Positions 23,964 to 35,140 of a stretch of 64,000 nucleotides of DNA are shown piece after piece; the stretch's first letter is position 1; the number at the start of each line of letters is the position of its first letter. The notes below the pieces were generated by a model, which had not been told where the DNA came from, did no database searches, and saw nothing but the letters and a program-made list of their open reading frames with translations. Made by a program: the position numbers and the translations under genes. Source of the DNA: Parasponia andersonii (lineage: Eukaryota; Streptophyta; Magnoliopsida; Rosales; Cannabaceae); contig JXTB01000043.1 of NCBI GenBank assembly GCA_002914805.1, forward strand, positions 235,679 to 299,678, in the 5' to 3' direction.

Positions 23964-24982
23964 TCAGATAACAGCCATGGACATAATCTGACGAGCAAGG
24001 CCTGGATCTTGGCTTAACAACTCCCTCAGGTTGTTCTCCACTTCAGCCATTTGTTTCTCTAAATACTCCTTAGAGGTCTGCTCAACAAAGGGTAAAGCAA
24101 AGGCCATGAGATAAGGAGATGAGAGATCTCCCCTTACAAATGTATGTAGCGAACTGGCATCACATTCACATTAACAGGGGGAGGCAGATATACATACCAG
24201 GAGAGAGGCAATTGCAGTGTCACCATCCTTGAGCTTCGATTCTTGTTCATTCATTAAGACCGACTTAGGCTCCAAAACAAACCTGCCTCCCCACCAAGTC
24301 AAAACCATTATTATTAATGGAATTATTAATGATTAAAATAAAACAAACAAAAGCATAAGCCTAAGCAAAAGCAAAAGGTGAATAGAGTGTCGAAGAAATT
24401 GGTTGGTAATGGTAATGATAATGGTTGATAATTGAATTGATTCAGAAACTCACGTTCTCCCTGAAAAGCAAAATACAAGTAGTTGTAGTAGTACTAGTTT
24501 TAGTTAGTAGAATATAGAATAGAAGAATTAGATAGAATAGAATTGTGAGAAAGTGAAATTAAAATAAAGTGAAATTACCAATAGATTTATAGGTGTTAGT
24601 GTCATGGGACAACTGACGGAGCTCCTCTAAGGTTAAGAAAGCGCGCTTCTTTTCAGTCTCTTTGTTACGCAACTGATTTTGCACTTGCTTAAGCTTCCCC
24701 GTCATCTCTATCATCCGACTCTGAATCTCCAGAAAAGCCTGGGTGTCTCAATTTCACCCACACCCACCCCCAACCCAAAAAATATGTATCTCAATATCTA
24801 CCATATTCACATATGACATAATATTCATATTCGGATCCATACGCATATGATATAATCACTAATCTAATCTAATCTAATCTAATCATAAAAGGCAAAAGGA
24901 AAAAGGCAAAAGGAGAAGGAAATTAGAGGGAGAGAAAAAAAACACATCACACACATACACTTCTGTTAGCTTCGTCGGCCAT
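23964..24982 (-). CDS. PFD1: Prefoldin subunit 1 (co-chaperone), five exons
   Basis: Exons on the minus strand: 24959-24982, 24579-24738, 24454-24460, 24198-24282, 23964-24077. They total 390 nt and give 129 aa, the usual plant prefoldin 1 length. The start MADEANRSAFLEIQSRM and the interior KLKQVQNQLRNKETEKKRAF, TLEELRQL, NTYKSIGRTFVLEPKSVL and YLEKQMAEVENNLRELL are characteristic. Two coiled-coil helices flank the central beta hairpin. Prefoldin is a cytosolic hexamer that delivers unfolded actin and tubulin to the CCT chaperonin; subunit 1 is a beta-type subunit. Exon 3 is only 7 nt (GGAGAAC), but it is needed to keep frame and to supply the conserved Gly-Arg-Thr. No single exon is long enough to stand out as an open frame. 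It is divergent from F-box copy 2, with 395 bp between the starts. Confidence 0.92.
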
Positions 24983-25114
24983 CGCCTCCCTTTTGCCCCC
25001 TTGCTGTTGTCCACACACACAAAGAAAACAGTTGAAAGATTCTAGGGACTGATAACAACCCTTCTCAAAGTCTAGGGCGTCACCAGCCAGCAAGCCAGAT
25101 GGTAACAACTAATA

Positions 25115-25184
25115 AAGCCCAGCCCAGCCCAGAATGTGGCATGAGTGTGATGTGAAATGATTGTCCATAATATCAACCCGGCCC
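25115..25184. promoter_or_regulatory. Clustered site II (GCCCA) motifs in divergent promoter
   Basis: Three overlapping GCCCA words (AAAGCCCAGCCCAGCCCAGA, 25115-25132 region) and a GGCCCA at about 25179-25184 lie between the divergent starts of PFD1 and F-box copy 2. On the PFD1 strand they read TGGGCT/TGGGCC, the TCP-bound site II element typical of plant housekeeping genes. Their role is inferred. Confidence 0.45.
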
Positions 25185-25256
25185 ACAACCCGAATTTCGA
25201 ACCCATTAAAAGCGGAAAAGTCACCCAAATCTCCCATTCCCATTTCCAAGTTCTTT

Positions 25257-25292
<36 letters not shown>

Positions 25293-25377
25293 CCTCCCAA
25301 CTCTGCAAAAATCACTCTTTATAATTTTCCTCCTCCTTCCCGCCACTGAAAGACCCTAAATTTCACGCAAAGTGGCG

Positions 25378-27055
25378 ATGGTGTCTTCCTCGACTGAGGT
25401 CTCTCCGGCAGAATCTCCGCCGGAAGAACGCCGGGACTGGCTGGAACTGCCGCGGGACGTGGCGGCGTCGATCTTCACCCGGCTCGGCGCAATCGAAATC
25501 CTGACGAGTGTCCAGATGGTGTGCAAAGCGTGGCTCGAGATCTGCAGGGACCCTCTCATGTGGCGAGCTATTGACATGCGCAACGACGATGGCCCGGATT
25601 TGGATTTCGATTTGGAGAAGATGTGCCGTGACGCCGTCGACCGGAGTTGTGGCGAACTGGTTGATATCAATATTGAGTACTTCGGTACAGATGAGCTTCT
25701 TCGGTATATCACTGATAGGTATAGTCATTTCTCTATTGGGATTTTTGCTGATTCTTTTCCTTCTTTTTGTTTTTTTTTTTTTGAGAATTTAATATATTGT
25801 ATTTTGGGTCTCTCGTCAAGGAAGGATTGGTTTGCTTTGTGTTTGTTGACATTTGATGTGACTCTTATTGATACTTGGTAGCAACTTTTCAATTTTGGGG
25901 CTTTAAGGCAATATCTTTCATGAAATATTTCGTATTTTATATTTGAAAATTTTTTTTTTTCAACAGTTGAATTGCTATAATTCTTGGGTAATTTCCGAGT
26001 TCGAAGTATATTGGTTGTGGGATTTTGAAAGACATGAGATTCGTGGCATTCAATTTCCTTGATTTATTTTGTAATTTTGTGTGAAACAATGGCGGTTATA
26101 CTGTGTAAAAATACGAAATGAGGGAATATATTGTGTAATGAATGGTGACGATTCGCTGGTTTGCGCGCGAATTAGCAGAGAAGTTTCGTGAGCTCTGGTG
26201 TGAATTCTTTTCTTTCAATTAACCTTCTTTCTGACATGCTGAGTTATGAATATTTTTTTGATCATGGCTGTCATGCCACTAGAAAACGTTTTGGCATGTC
26301 GATTGTTGTAGCTTGGTCACAAGTTCGCTTAGACAACTTATTTTTAAAATATTAGACAAAGTGGTTTGTAGATTCTTAAGAATTTTTTTTAAGCACTTGC
26401 ATACCTTGCTTTGAATTATATATGAGGAAGCTTCCATCTCTATATTCCAATGACGCAGGATAACATTTTAATGCAAAAGCTTCCAAAAAGTTAAGTTAGC
26501 TTGTCTGTGTTATTGCTAATTTGTGCCGTCTTATCCCTGGTGCAACATTTCAACAGATCGAATCAGATCAAACGCCTTCGACTTGCTTCTTGCTATGAGG
26601 TGTCTGATGAGGGGTTGATTCATGCCATTGAAAAACTTCCACTGTTGGAGGAGCTTGATCTGACGCTCTGCTCATTCTCAGCAGAACCTCTCAATGCTTT
26701 GGGTCGCAGTGGCCCTCATTTAAAATCATTGAAATTGAACTGCCAGGCTTATAGACTCTCGAATGTATTTCCTCATGAGGAGCTGGATTTTAATAAGGAT
26801 GTAATTGCCATCGGTAAAAACTTGCCCGGATTATGCCACCTGCAGCTCATTGGAAATTCGATGACTAACATTGGCTTGGAAGCTATTCTTGATGGTTGTA
26901 CTAATCTCGAGTCGCTTGACCTCCGCCGTTGTATCAATATTAATTTGAAAGGAAATTTGGGGAAAAAATGTGCTGAGATTAAACATTTGCGGCTTCCTAA
27001 TGATTCGCTCGAGGACACTATGGATTTGTTACTGATCCTGAGGATGGTCTATTAG
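25378..27055 (+). CDS. SKIP19-like F-box/LRR protein, copy 2, tail frameshifted
   Basis: Exons 25378-25718 and 26557-27055 (GATAG|GTATAG to CAACAG|ATCGAA) give 279 aa. F-box (DWLELPRDVAASIFTRLG, VCKAWLEICRDPLMWRAIDM), the VDRSCGELVDINIEYFGTDELL block and the LRRs match copy 1. After NDSLEDT the frame differs from copy 1 by two extra bases near 27017 (GACACTATGG against GACTATAG), so the protein ends at 27055 with a short unrelated tail. The former tail is still readable in another frame to a TGA at 27211-27213, including acidic residues and a conserved SxGNxSLDY block. The F-box and LRR core is intact, so the product may work without the acidic tail. A 3-base deletion also lies just upstream. 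The start at 25378 is the first ATG matching copy 1. Confidence 0.85.
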
Positions 27056-28948
27056 ATGAAGGCAATCCTTTTTGCTTTGCTGGTGCCAATTTCTTATTTG
27101 AGGAGCTTCTTGAACTTGGAGACATTGACAATTATGGATACTCGAGTGGTAATGAGTCCCTGGACTACGGTGATTTTACCTTGTCCTATAATGACGTTGA
27201 TCTTTTCTACTGACGGAACAGAGGCTTAATGTGTGGAGGTGCAGAATCCCAGTTTTGTACTTTGTTCTATCTAGTTATGTATGTATTTGTACATAAGAAA
27301 GCAGTTTGGATTACTGTTAGTAATTATCTCTCGGGACTTCGCAGATGTTGGATGAGTAACTGGGGTATTTTTGTATATATATGTATGTGCATATATTTCT
27401 AATAAAATGGATCGCTGAAATATTATCCTAAATTTCAGAATTACCCAGTTATGCTTTTTGCAAGTTTGATTTTTATCAGACAAAAAGAAGATTGGTAATT
27501 ATCAATTTTCGTGAACTCTGCTGTTTATTGGTACTATATTTCTCATGTTAAGGTAATAAAGGTTAGGAGGTTTGGTTATGTGTTGATTTCTTTCAACTCC
27601 GGTGTGCTCTCTTCTGGCTCTGTGATACAACCTTGTTTTCTTTTTGTTTTTGATAACGTTATATTTTGTGCCCAATATTTCCACGCTTTAGTCGAATGCA
27701 ATGCACGAAATATTTGCTTCTATAACTATGATGTTGAACAAAACTTCACGTAACATAATGAAAATTGGCGAAAAAAGGAAGAAAAAAAAATAATTGGACC
27801 AACAATACTAATTACCCTTTCAATTAAAAGAAGACTTAAATGGGAATGGTACCTATATTTTATTCTCTTTATTGATGGTTTGGAGCTCTACTTTGTTCCC
27901 TTTCAATTAAAAGAAGACTTAGATGGGAATGGTACCTATATTTTATTCTTTTTATTGATGGTTTGGAGCTCTAATTTGTTGTGCAAATGGTCTGAATTCT
28001 TTTGCACTCTTCTAATGTGTTTCAAGTAACTTTATTTAGTAATTTGTATCATGAAGGGTTCCTAAACACCCTTACTACGAAGAACAGGCTATCCACGTGA
28101 CCGATTATTAGAATCCAGTGGAAACCGTAATCGAAAATGATGAGAAAAAAATTCTAAAAAATCATGAAAAGAGAAAAAGAAAAAATATCTACAACTGATG
28201 CTCCAAAAAAACAAAAAAATTTAGATGATGTATCACGAATTCTTATTGATTGACCATACTTTAATCTTGTTTGCTTCTTTTAGCTGAGCAATTTTGTTAC
28301 CTAAATTTAGAAGGACTTTATTACTTTTGTCACTTTGTTGTCGGTATTATTTCTTTTTGCTAAACATAATGCAGATAGTGTTGTTATCTAATTTTGCCAA
28401 CCGAGATTGACTTAGGTTCAACCATGCTAGCGATTTTCTAATCTATAAATCTTTCCAAACAAAATTTACTGGTTAACATTTGTTACATATATATTTGCTT
28501 GAAAATGTAGTGGTTATTATTTAAAACACATTTGTGGTTTTTCATTTTAATTTCAGTGATGTTGTATATTTTAAGATTTTTTTCGATGATAAATTTTTAA
28601 TTATTTAAGGAATAAAATTTCAATTCCATCCATTCTTTTAAATTTCGCATCACCCATTCACCATTTAAAAGAATTAGACTGTTTAAACTGGTAATAATAC
28701 ATCAGAAAAAGTTTGGAATCATTTATGATATTGAGTTATACTTGAAAGTTATTTTAATTTGCCAAATTAGATCAAAATTATCTGTTGGATCAAACTTAGT
28801 AAAAGATTATATTGTAAAAATGACACTGATACCCTTAATCAAAATTAAATGGATGTAGTTATCTTAATGTTTAATTTTTACTATTAAGTGAGTTGTCATT
28901 ATTCGGTTAATATAGTAGAACTTTTTTCCAATAAATTTAGTAACTTTA
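27056..28948. other. Region downstream of F-box copy 2
   Basis: It contains the abandoned acidic-tail coding sequence to 27213, then 3' flanking DNA homologous to that of copy 1, then the 83-bp tandem duplication, then AT-rich DNA from about 28140 in which I see no gene or clear element. Confidence 0.55.
27815..27980. repeat. 83-bp tandem duplication
   Basis: Two adjacent copies, 27815-27897 and 27898-27980, begin CCCTTTCAATTAAAAGAAG and differ at only a few positions. They lie in the downstream part of the F-box duplication block; the equivalent place after copy 1 shows only one rough counterpart. Confidence 0.88.
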
Positions 28949-29464
28949 GGCCTATTTGACATGCTAGATTGGATTGGACTATCTTTGTACAATTCTGTAT
29001 TTGGTGCCGACTAAAAGATTAAGTATCTAATAAAATATATTAATATATTCTTAAATATATGATATATTTTATGAAATTAGCATTGGAACAAAAAAAACCT
29101 GTCTTTTTTTTTTTTTAAAAAGAACACTTAGTTTGTTTTTGAAGCTATTATTTTTCTTTTCGATTTGAAGTTATTTCTTAGAGGTGGTATCTAAACTAGT
29201 ATTTATTTTTCCCTTTGAGTTGACACATAAATTCATATAAGTATATATATACATATATTTCTAAATAAGGCAACTTATCTTTTCGAAACGAAAAGTAAGA
29301 AAATCAGAAGGAAAAAAAAACAAAAAGCACTCTAGCTGCGTAGGATAACTTAATTCCATTCATTTACACGAGGTTTAAATAGTCCCCTTGGAAGGGGATA
29401 AAAGGTTGTGTCGGATAAAACAATCCCCTCCTTTTTTATCCCTTGCGCGTACCAAACACGGGGC
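28949..29464. mobile_element. Tourist/PIF-Harbinger-like MITE
   Basis: This 516-bp segment is flanked by TTA on both sides (28946-28948 and 29465-29467), the usual PIF/Harbinger target duplication. Ends GGCCTATTTGACATGC and, in reverse, GCCCCGTGTTTGGTACGC are imperfect inverted repeats of the well-known GGCCTGTTTGGTA type. The interior is AT-rich and non-coding. Ends are degenerate. Confidence 0.5.
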
Positions 29465-29807
29465 TTAGGACTATATAAGCGGGAAAAATTCATATTTAAA
29501 ATCATATTTTCATAAATGCCTGTTTTTTCATTTTTACTTTATGAATACCTGTTTTTATACCCATTTTATTAGAATTGTAGACCACTAATATTTTACATAT
29601 GAAATATATATCACGATGTATATTTCATATATTGAGTGTATAGTGTGGTATATATTTTTTTTTAAAGGGAAAAAGGTTTTTTTATTTAAATAAGATCGTC
29701 TAAAACAAGAGAGAAGAGCAAAAAAAGGACAACAATCCAACCAGTGAACAACATTAGAATAGAAGGAAGCCCTATTTGCCAACTCATGGGCTACTTTATT
29801 CCCATGT

Positions 29808-29911
29808 CGTGGAATATAAAGAACCACAGTTGGTTAAACAGAGCAAAGACTTAACATATCGTGGAATATAAAGAACCACAGTTGGTTAAACAGAGCAAAG
29901 ACTTAACATAT
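29808..29911. repeat. 52-bp tandem duplication in LINE tail
   Basis: Two copies, apparently identical, at 29808-29859 and 29860-29911, beginning CGTGGAATATAAAGAACC. They lie within the RNase H tail of the LINE, 46 bp from the hAT insertion point, and insert 52 bp into the frame. Confidence 0.92.
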
Positions 29912-29957
29912 AAAAAGATAAATTCATCGGCTCCTAAAAGATCAAATGGGTTGAGAC

Positions 29958-32900
29958 TAGGGCCGGCAATTTATTACACGACACAACTATACGACTCGAA
30001 AACGACATGAAATAAATGAGTTTGGGTGACACGTTTAATTTTCGTGTCATTTTCGGGTTGACCCGTATAATACGATTGTTAAACGGGTGGGTTTCGGGTC
30101 AACCCGCCTAACCCGAATTTGACACGTCTAACTCGTTTAGTTAAACGTGTTATTATCGGGTCAACACGACACGAGTTAAAATGACACGTTTAAAATTTGA
30201 GTTAAATTCTGTAATTTAAATATTTAGATTTAAAAAAACACCCCAGGCCCAAGGCCCAAACTCAATTTCGGCTGAGACTTAAATCACTAACTCTAACCCT
30301 AATTTTTTTCATTTCAACTTCAAGGCTTTTTACCTCTTTCACTCTCTCTCTCAGCCGCCGCACCATTCCCTTAACTATGAGAAGGAACCCTTCTTACTTC
30401 TGGAACTTTCAGCTGTCGATCTCAGAAGACTGTCGGAACTTTCAACGGTTTTGAGTCGTGACCGTGAGTTTGCTATGTAAATATTTCTCTCTTTGATCTT
30501 TTTTATTGTTCAATCCTCTCATATCTTTATTAGACTGTGAGTTTGAGTCGTGACCGTGAGAGGAATGCTAGCATTTAGAAAGGGCGTTCCGGTTGTTTTA
30601 AAACTGACTTGGTTCTATTATTCCAGTGACAATAACTTTTATGTGCCTTGGCAGAACTGAAAGCTCTTCATAGTTCATCCCTACTTTCCTCCCTTAAAGG
30701 AGATAGTATTCGATGAGAAGAACATAGCTTAGGCTCTCACAGTTTTTTTTATGCTTTCAGAAATTTTCTATACTCCCCAATTTTTGATTAAAAGTGATAA
30801 TAGAAACAAAGTGTGTCCTATATCAAAACCCCACCTAGAGAAGCAAAATCATATCCCAAATACCCAAAACCACATAAATTGGGCAAATTCGTAAACAAAA
30901 ACTCATTTGCTCAATCAATGTGATCTTCCTTTTTAATGGGTTTTCTTCCCCTGATTAGATAAATATAGAGAAAATTTCACCAACCCATTTGACCGAAAGA
31001 GGTTTACTGAAAATTGATTCTGCTAGAAGAAAACTCTCCCATCTCCAAAACCCATCCTGAAGAAAAAAAGTTAAAAAAAAAAAAATCAACAAAAAGGAGT
31101 AGACATACAGTAATTGGTGCCATTCTTTTTTGAGAACCTTGAACCAAGTCATATCATAAGTTTGTTTTCTGATTTGTAAAATTTGTTCGTACCAATCTGT
31201 GGGAGCTCCGGTTGTCCTTTGTGCCGCTATGGAGTAGTATTATGTCTTAAGTGGTCGTCAGCTTCTCTTCTCTAAATATATCAATGTATTAGAAATATAT
31301 GATACCACTTTTGTTCTCCTAATATACACGTGTTTCTTAAAATCCTAAATATAGGTGTTAGGTTGGTAATAGAAGCACTTGTTTTTGGCATCTATTAATA
31401 TGATTTTCTTTTTTTTTTTTTGGTTTAGTTTTAGTGAGTTTTGACATACTAGACAGCAAGCCTTACACTTAATTTACTATAAAATGGTTCTCAAACAAAG
31501 CCAAAATTAAGTGTGATGATCTGTGCTTGGAAAAATACAAGAACGTTATAGTTTTTTGTTTTATATATATATATATATATATATTAGCTTTTTGTTTTTT
31601 ATTAAATTCAGTTCTAGTTTTTCGTTATATATATATATATATATATGTTATAGTTCTCAAACTAATCCAGTTCTAGTTTTTTGTTTTGTTAAATTCGTTT
31701 GTCACTGAAGTAGTTCTTAATTAGTTATCTACTTATTTTTATTTACTCTAAAAGCATGTAGAGAAACATTAATCAAATATACTAGTCAATGTACTAAAAT
31801 TATCATTATGATAAATTTCATCTTGTATTATATATTTATCCATTTATTTTTTGTGTATGTTAAGATTTTTTTAAAGTGATTTTTTGTTGTTAATATCTAC
31901 AATTCTTGATGAATAGATGGAAGACGAAGCACATGGCCTTCAAGTGAATTTGGAATCACAAAGCACCGAAGTACCTCATCCAGTTGATGAGGAATCGACT
32001 CAACTTGATGGAGATTCTAAAGATGTAAAAGGGAAACGAAGAAGGAAATAACTTCAGAAGTTTAGACATATTTTGATATGCTTCCTGTAGGTGTAGATAT
32101 GAAACAAAGGGCGAAATGCAAGCAATGTGGTACTATATATATGGCTGATAGTAAGTACGGGACTGGCAACTTAAGGTGTCACATACAAACTTATGAAAGA
32201 AGAGACATAAGGGATGTTAGACAATTATTGATATCACAAGACAAAGGAGTTGTAGCCTTGAGCTCTAAAAGGTTTGATCCAGAACACTTTCGTGAATTGG
32301 TAACCACTGCAATTATTTTGCATGATCTACCTTTTTCATTTGTTGAGTATGAAGGTATTAGGGTTACATATCAATATGTGCATCCTGACATAAATCTAGT
32401 GTCTAGAAATACTTTAAAGTCTGATGTCCTTAAGATTTATGCAAGAGAAAAGTTAGGGATTAAGTCTATGCTGGACAACAATCCTAGTAGAATTTGTTTT
32501 ACATATGATTTATGGACTTCTATAGTCACTGATGGATATATCACTCTCATTGCTCATTCTATTGATAAGGATTGGGTGCTACATAAGAGAATTTTGAACT
32601 TTCGTTTTATGCCTCCTCCACATTCTGGTGCGACATTATCATCTACAATCTATTCTATGTTGTGTGAATAAGGAATTGAAAATAAAGTATTTTCTCTTAC
32701 TTTGGATAATGCTTCTTCTAATGATGTTTCTGTAGACTTATTAGAGCAAGAATTGACAGCTAAGGATGCACTTCTTTGTAAGGGTAAATTTTTTCATCTT
32801 CGTTGTTGTACTCATATTCTTAACTTAGTAGTGCAAGAAGGGTTAAAAGATATTGATCGAGTGTAAAGATTCGAGAAAGTGTCAAATATATTAGAGGATC

Positions 32901-35140
32901 ACAAGTGAGAAAGAATAAGTTTCTAGAATACGTCCACCTTGTGGGTCTTGATTCTAAGAGGGGTTTAAGGCAAGATGTGCCAACCAGGTGGAACTCTACA
33001 TTTCTCATGCTTGATAGTGTTATATATTATCGTAGGGCTTTTTGTCATTTAGAGTTAATTGACTCAAATTATAAGAATTGTCCTTCATCATTTGAGTGGG
33101 AAAGGGCCGAGAAGATTAGTGATTTCTTGGGGCAATTTTACAATATCACTTGTGTATTTTATGAAACTCAATACCCTACTTCGAACTTGTATTTTCCAGC
33201 TGTGTATTTTTGCTATTTATCCTTGAAAACATCAAAGGAAAGTGATGATACTTATTTGTCAACTATGGTCAGCTCTATGCTTGAGAAGTTTGATAAGTAT
33301 TTGAAGGATTTCAGTCTTATATTGGCTATAGCAGTGGTCCTTGATCTTCGCTGCAAGTTGAACTTTGTGGATTATGAGTATAAAAATGTATATAGAGAAA
33401 AGGGTTCACCACAGTTTCTTGAGGTCAAGAAGAATTTGGAGTCATTATTTTCTGAATACTCTAAGAGTAAGTCTACATCATCATCATCATCTTCTGGAGG
33501 TGACACTCCTACTTTTATGGGAAGCTCAAGAGTGATTTTTATCCATAATCAAACAAAATCATTGTTGAAGGTACATAATTTTTTTAAGCATGAAATTTGA
33601 AATTTTTTATTGTTAAATTTTATGTATATTTTTCCTATTGAATCTTATTTTGATTTCTATCTGGTTGTAGGAGTTTGATAATTTTGAGAATCAAGAGCAA
33701 GCTTTTATGGCAAAAACTGAACTAGAGCTCTATTTGGATGAACCAAGAGTAAGTTCTGATGCTAAGTTGGATATTCTCGACTTTTGGAAAGAAAATCAAT
33801 TTCGATATCCTGAGCTTGCTGCAATGGCTCGTGTTGTTTTAAGCATTCCCATATCTACGGTTATCTCAAAATCTGCTTTTAGTGTGGGTGGACGGGTGTT
33901 AGATCAATATAGAAGTTCACTTAAGCCCGATATAGTTGAGTCCTTAATATGCACCAGGGATTGGCTATTTGGTGACAAAGGTAATATGATTATTTACTTA
34001 ATACTCTTGTTTAAGTCTTATTAAAGTTTTTTTTCTTCCTAAGATTGTGTTATTAGAAGTTAGTATGTATTCTAATCATTATGGAAATTTGCATAGAAAA
34101 TAAAAAGTCCATTCGCATGGCAGTGGATGAAATCACTGAGGATGTTTTTAGTTTGAACATCAATGACTCTATTTCTGCTCAAAACTCTAATAATCCTACT
34201 ATACAAAATGTTCCAATGGAAGTTAATTTAATGCTTTATTTAATATTAGATTATTAGTTATCATTTATGATTATATTTTTTTCATTATGTGATTCTTTTT
34301 TTTTCCTTCACTCTTGAATAGGTTGAAACTTGACATTCGTGGAAGATTTGAGTTATTGGCCATGTAATAGAATTTGGAATTCTATGAGTCACATTTTGAA
34401 GTTACATTGTGATCATGTATTACTGGAACTTTGTTTCTTGAAGGCTTGTTAAGACCTAAGTGTTACTATTGTTATAGTTAATATGTTTGTGGAATTGAGA
34501 CAATGGATGTGTTGTGTTTGTGTAGGTCTTGTGTGGATAAGAATTTAACTCTTAGTGCTTTATGTTTATTATGCTTTTGTATGGAGAAGATATTAATTCT
34601 TATGACTTTATTTATTATGCTTTTAGAATTATCGTGGATTGTTTAGGTTATGCTTGAGGAGACTTTTTGTCTTCGGGCCTAAAACTTATGCTTATTCTGC
34701 TATTGTAACTTAGAAATTAGATGTATTGGCTTGTGTTTTATGTAGTTTCTATAATGTTATTTTGTTTTATTTTATATAAATTTGATCTCATTATGTATTA
34801 GTGTATAGTTGATTAGTTGTGTTAATCCTAGTGATAAATTTTGATATTATTTTTGAGTTAAACAAGTATAGGCGTGTCAATTTCGTGTCTGTAATTTATG
34901 TCATACATTTCAGATTAATTGTGTAATTAGGCGTGTTAATCTCGTGTCAATGTTACACGACACGTTTATTAAACAGGTTAGCGTATCGTGTCGTATGACC
35001 TGTTTAATAAATGTTTTGTGTTCGTGTTTATGTTTTTAATACGTTTATTAAACGTATCGTGTTCGTGTTTAAGTATAATCGTGTCGTATCAAAATCGTAT
35101 TGATCCGAACACGACACGTTTACACGAATTGCCAGCCCTA
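29958..35140 (+). mobile_element. hAT transposon with TIRs and 8-bp target duplication
   Basis: Left end TAGGGCCGGCAATTTATTAC; right end read in reverse TAGGGCTGGCAATTCGTGTA. Flanking 8-mers are GTTGAGAC (29950-29957) and CTTGAGAC (35141-35148), seven of eight matching, as expected for hAT. Subterminal DNA on both sides is full of ACACG/CGTGT words. A leader-like C/T-rich exon near 30340-30475 precedes the transposase, and two (TA)n runs lie at 31561-31650. Length 5183 bp. It is inserted into the LINE. Confidence 0.9.
31917..34333 (+). pseudogene. hAT transposase (BED finger, hAT dimerisation), broken
   Basis: The ATG at 31917 opens a short acidic N-terminus that ends in a stop at 32049 after a frame change. 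The main frame picks up at 32078 with a BED-type zinc finger (CKQCGTIYMADSKYGTGNLRCH), then RICFTYDLWTS and TLDNASSNDVSV of the RNase-H-like core. Stops occur after YSMLCE (about 32670) and after KDIDRV (about 32865). The next frame reads TRWNSTFLMLDSV and the DUF4413-like segment. An intron (33571-33670) leads to the C-terminal dimerisation domain (AAMARVVLSIPISTVISKSAFS). Further small exons end at about 34333. This is the RICESLEEPER-like plant type. At least one frameshift and three stops make it inactive. Confidence 0.82.

Noticed and set aside
24579-24738. Prefoldin model that skips the 7-nt exon
   Set aside because: It shifts the frame and removes the conserved Gly-Arg-Thr; no alternative donor or acceptor restores it.
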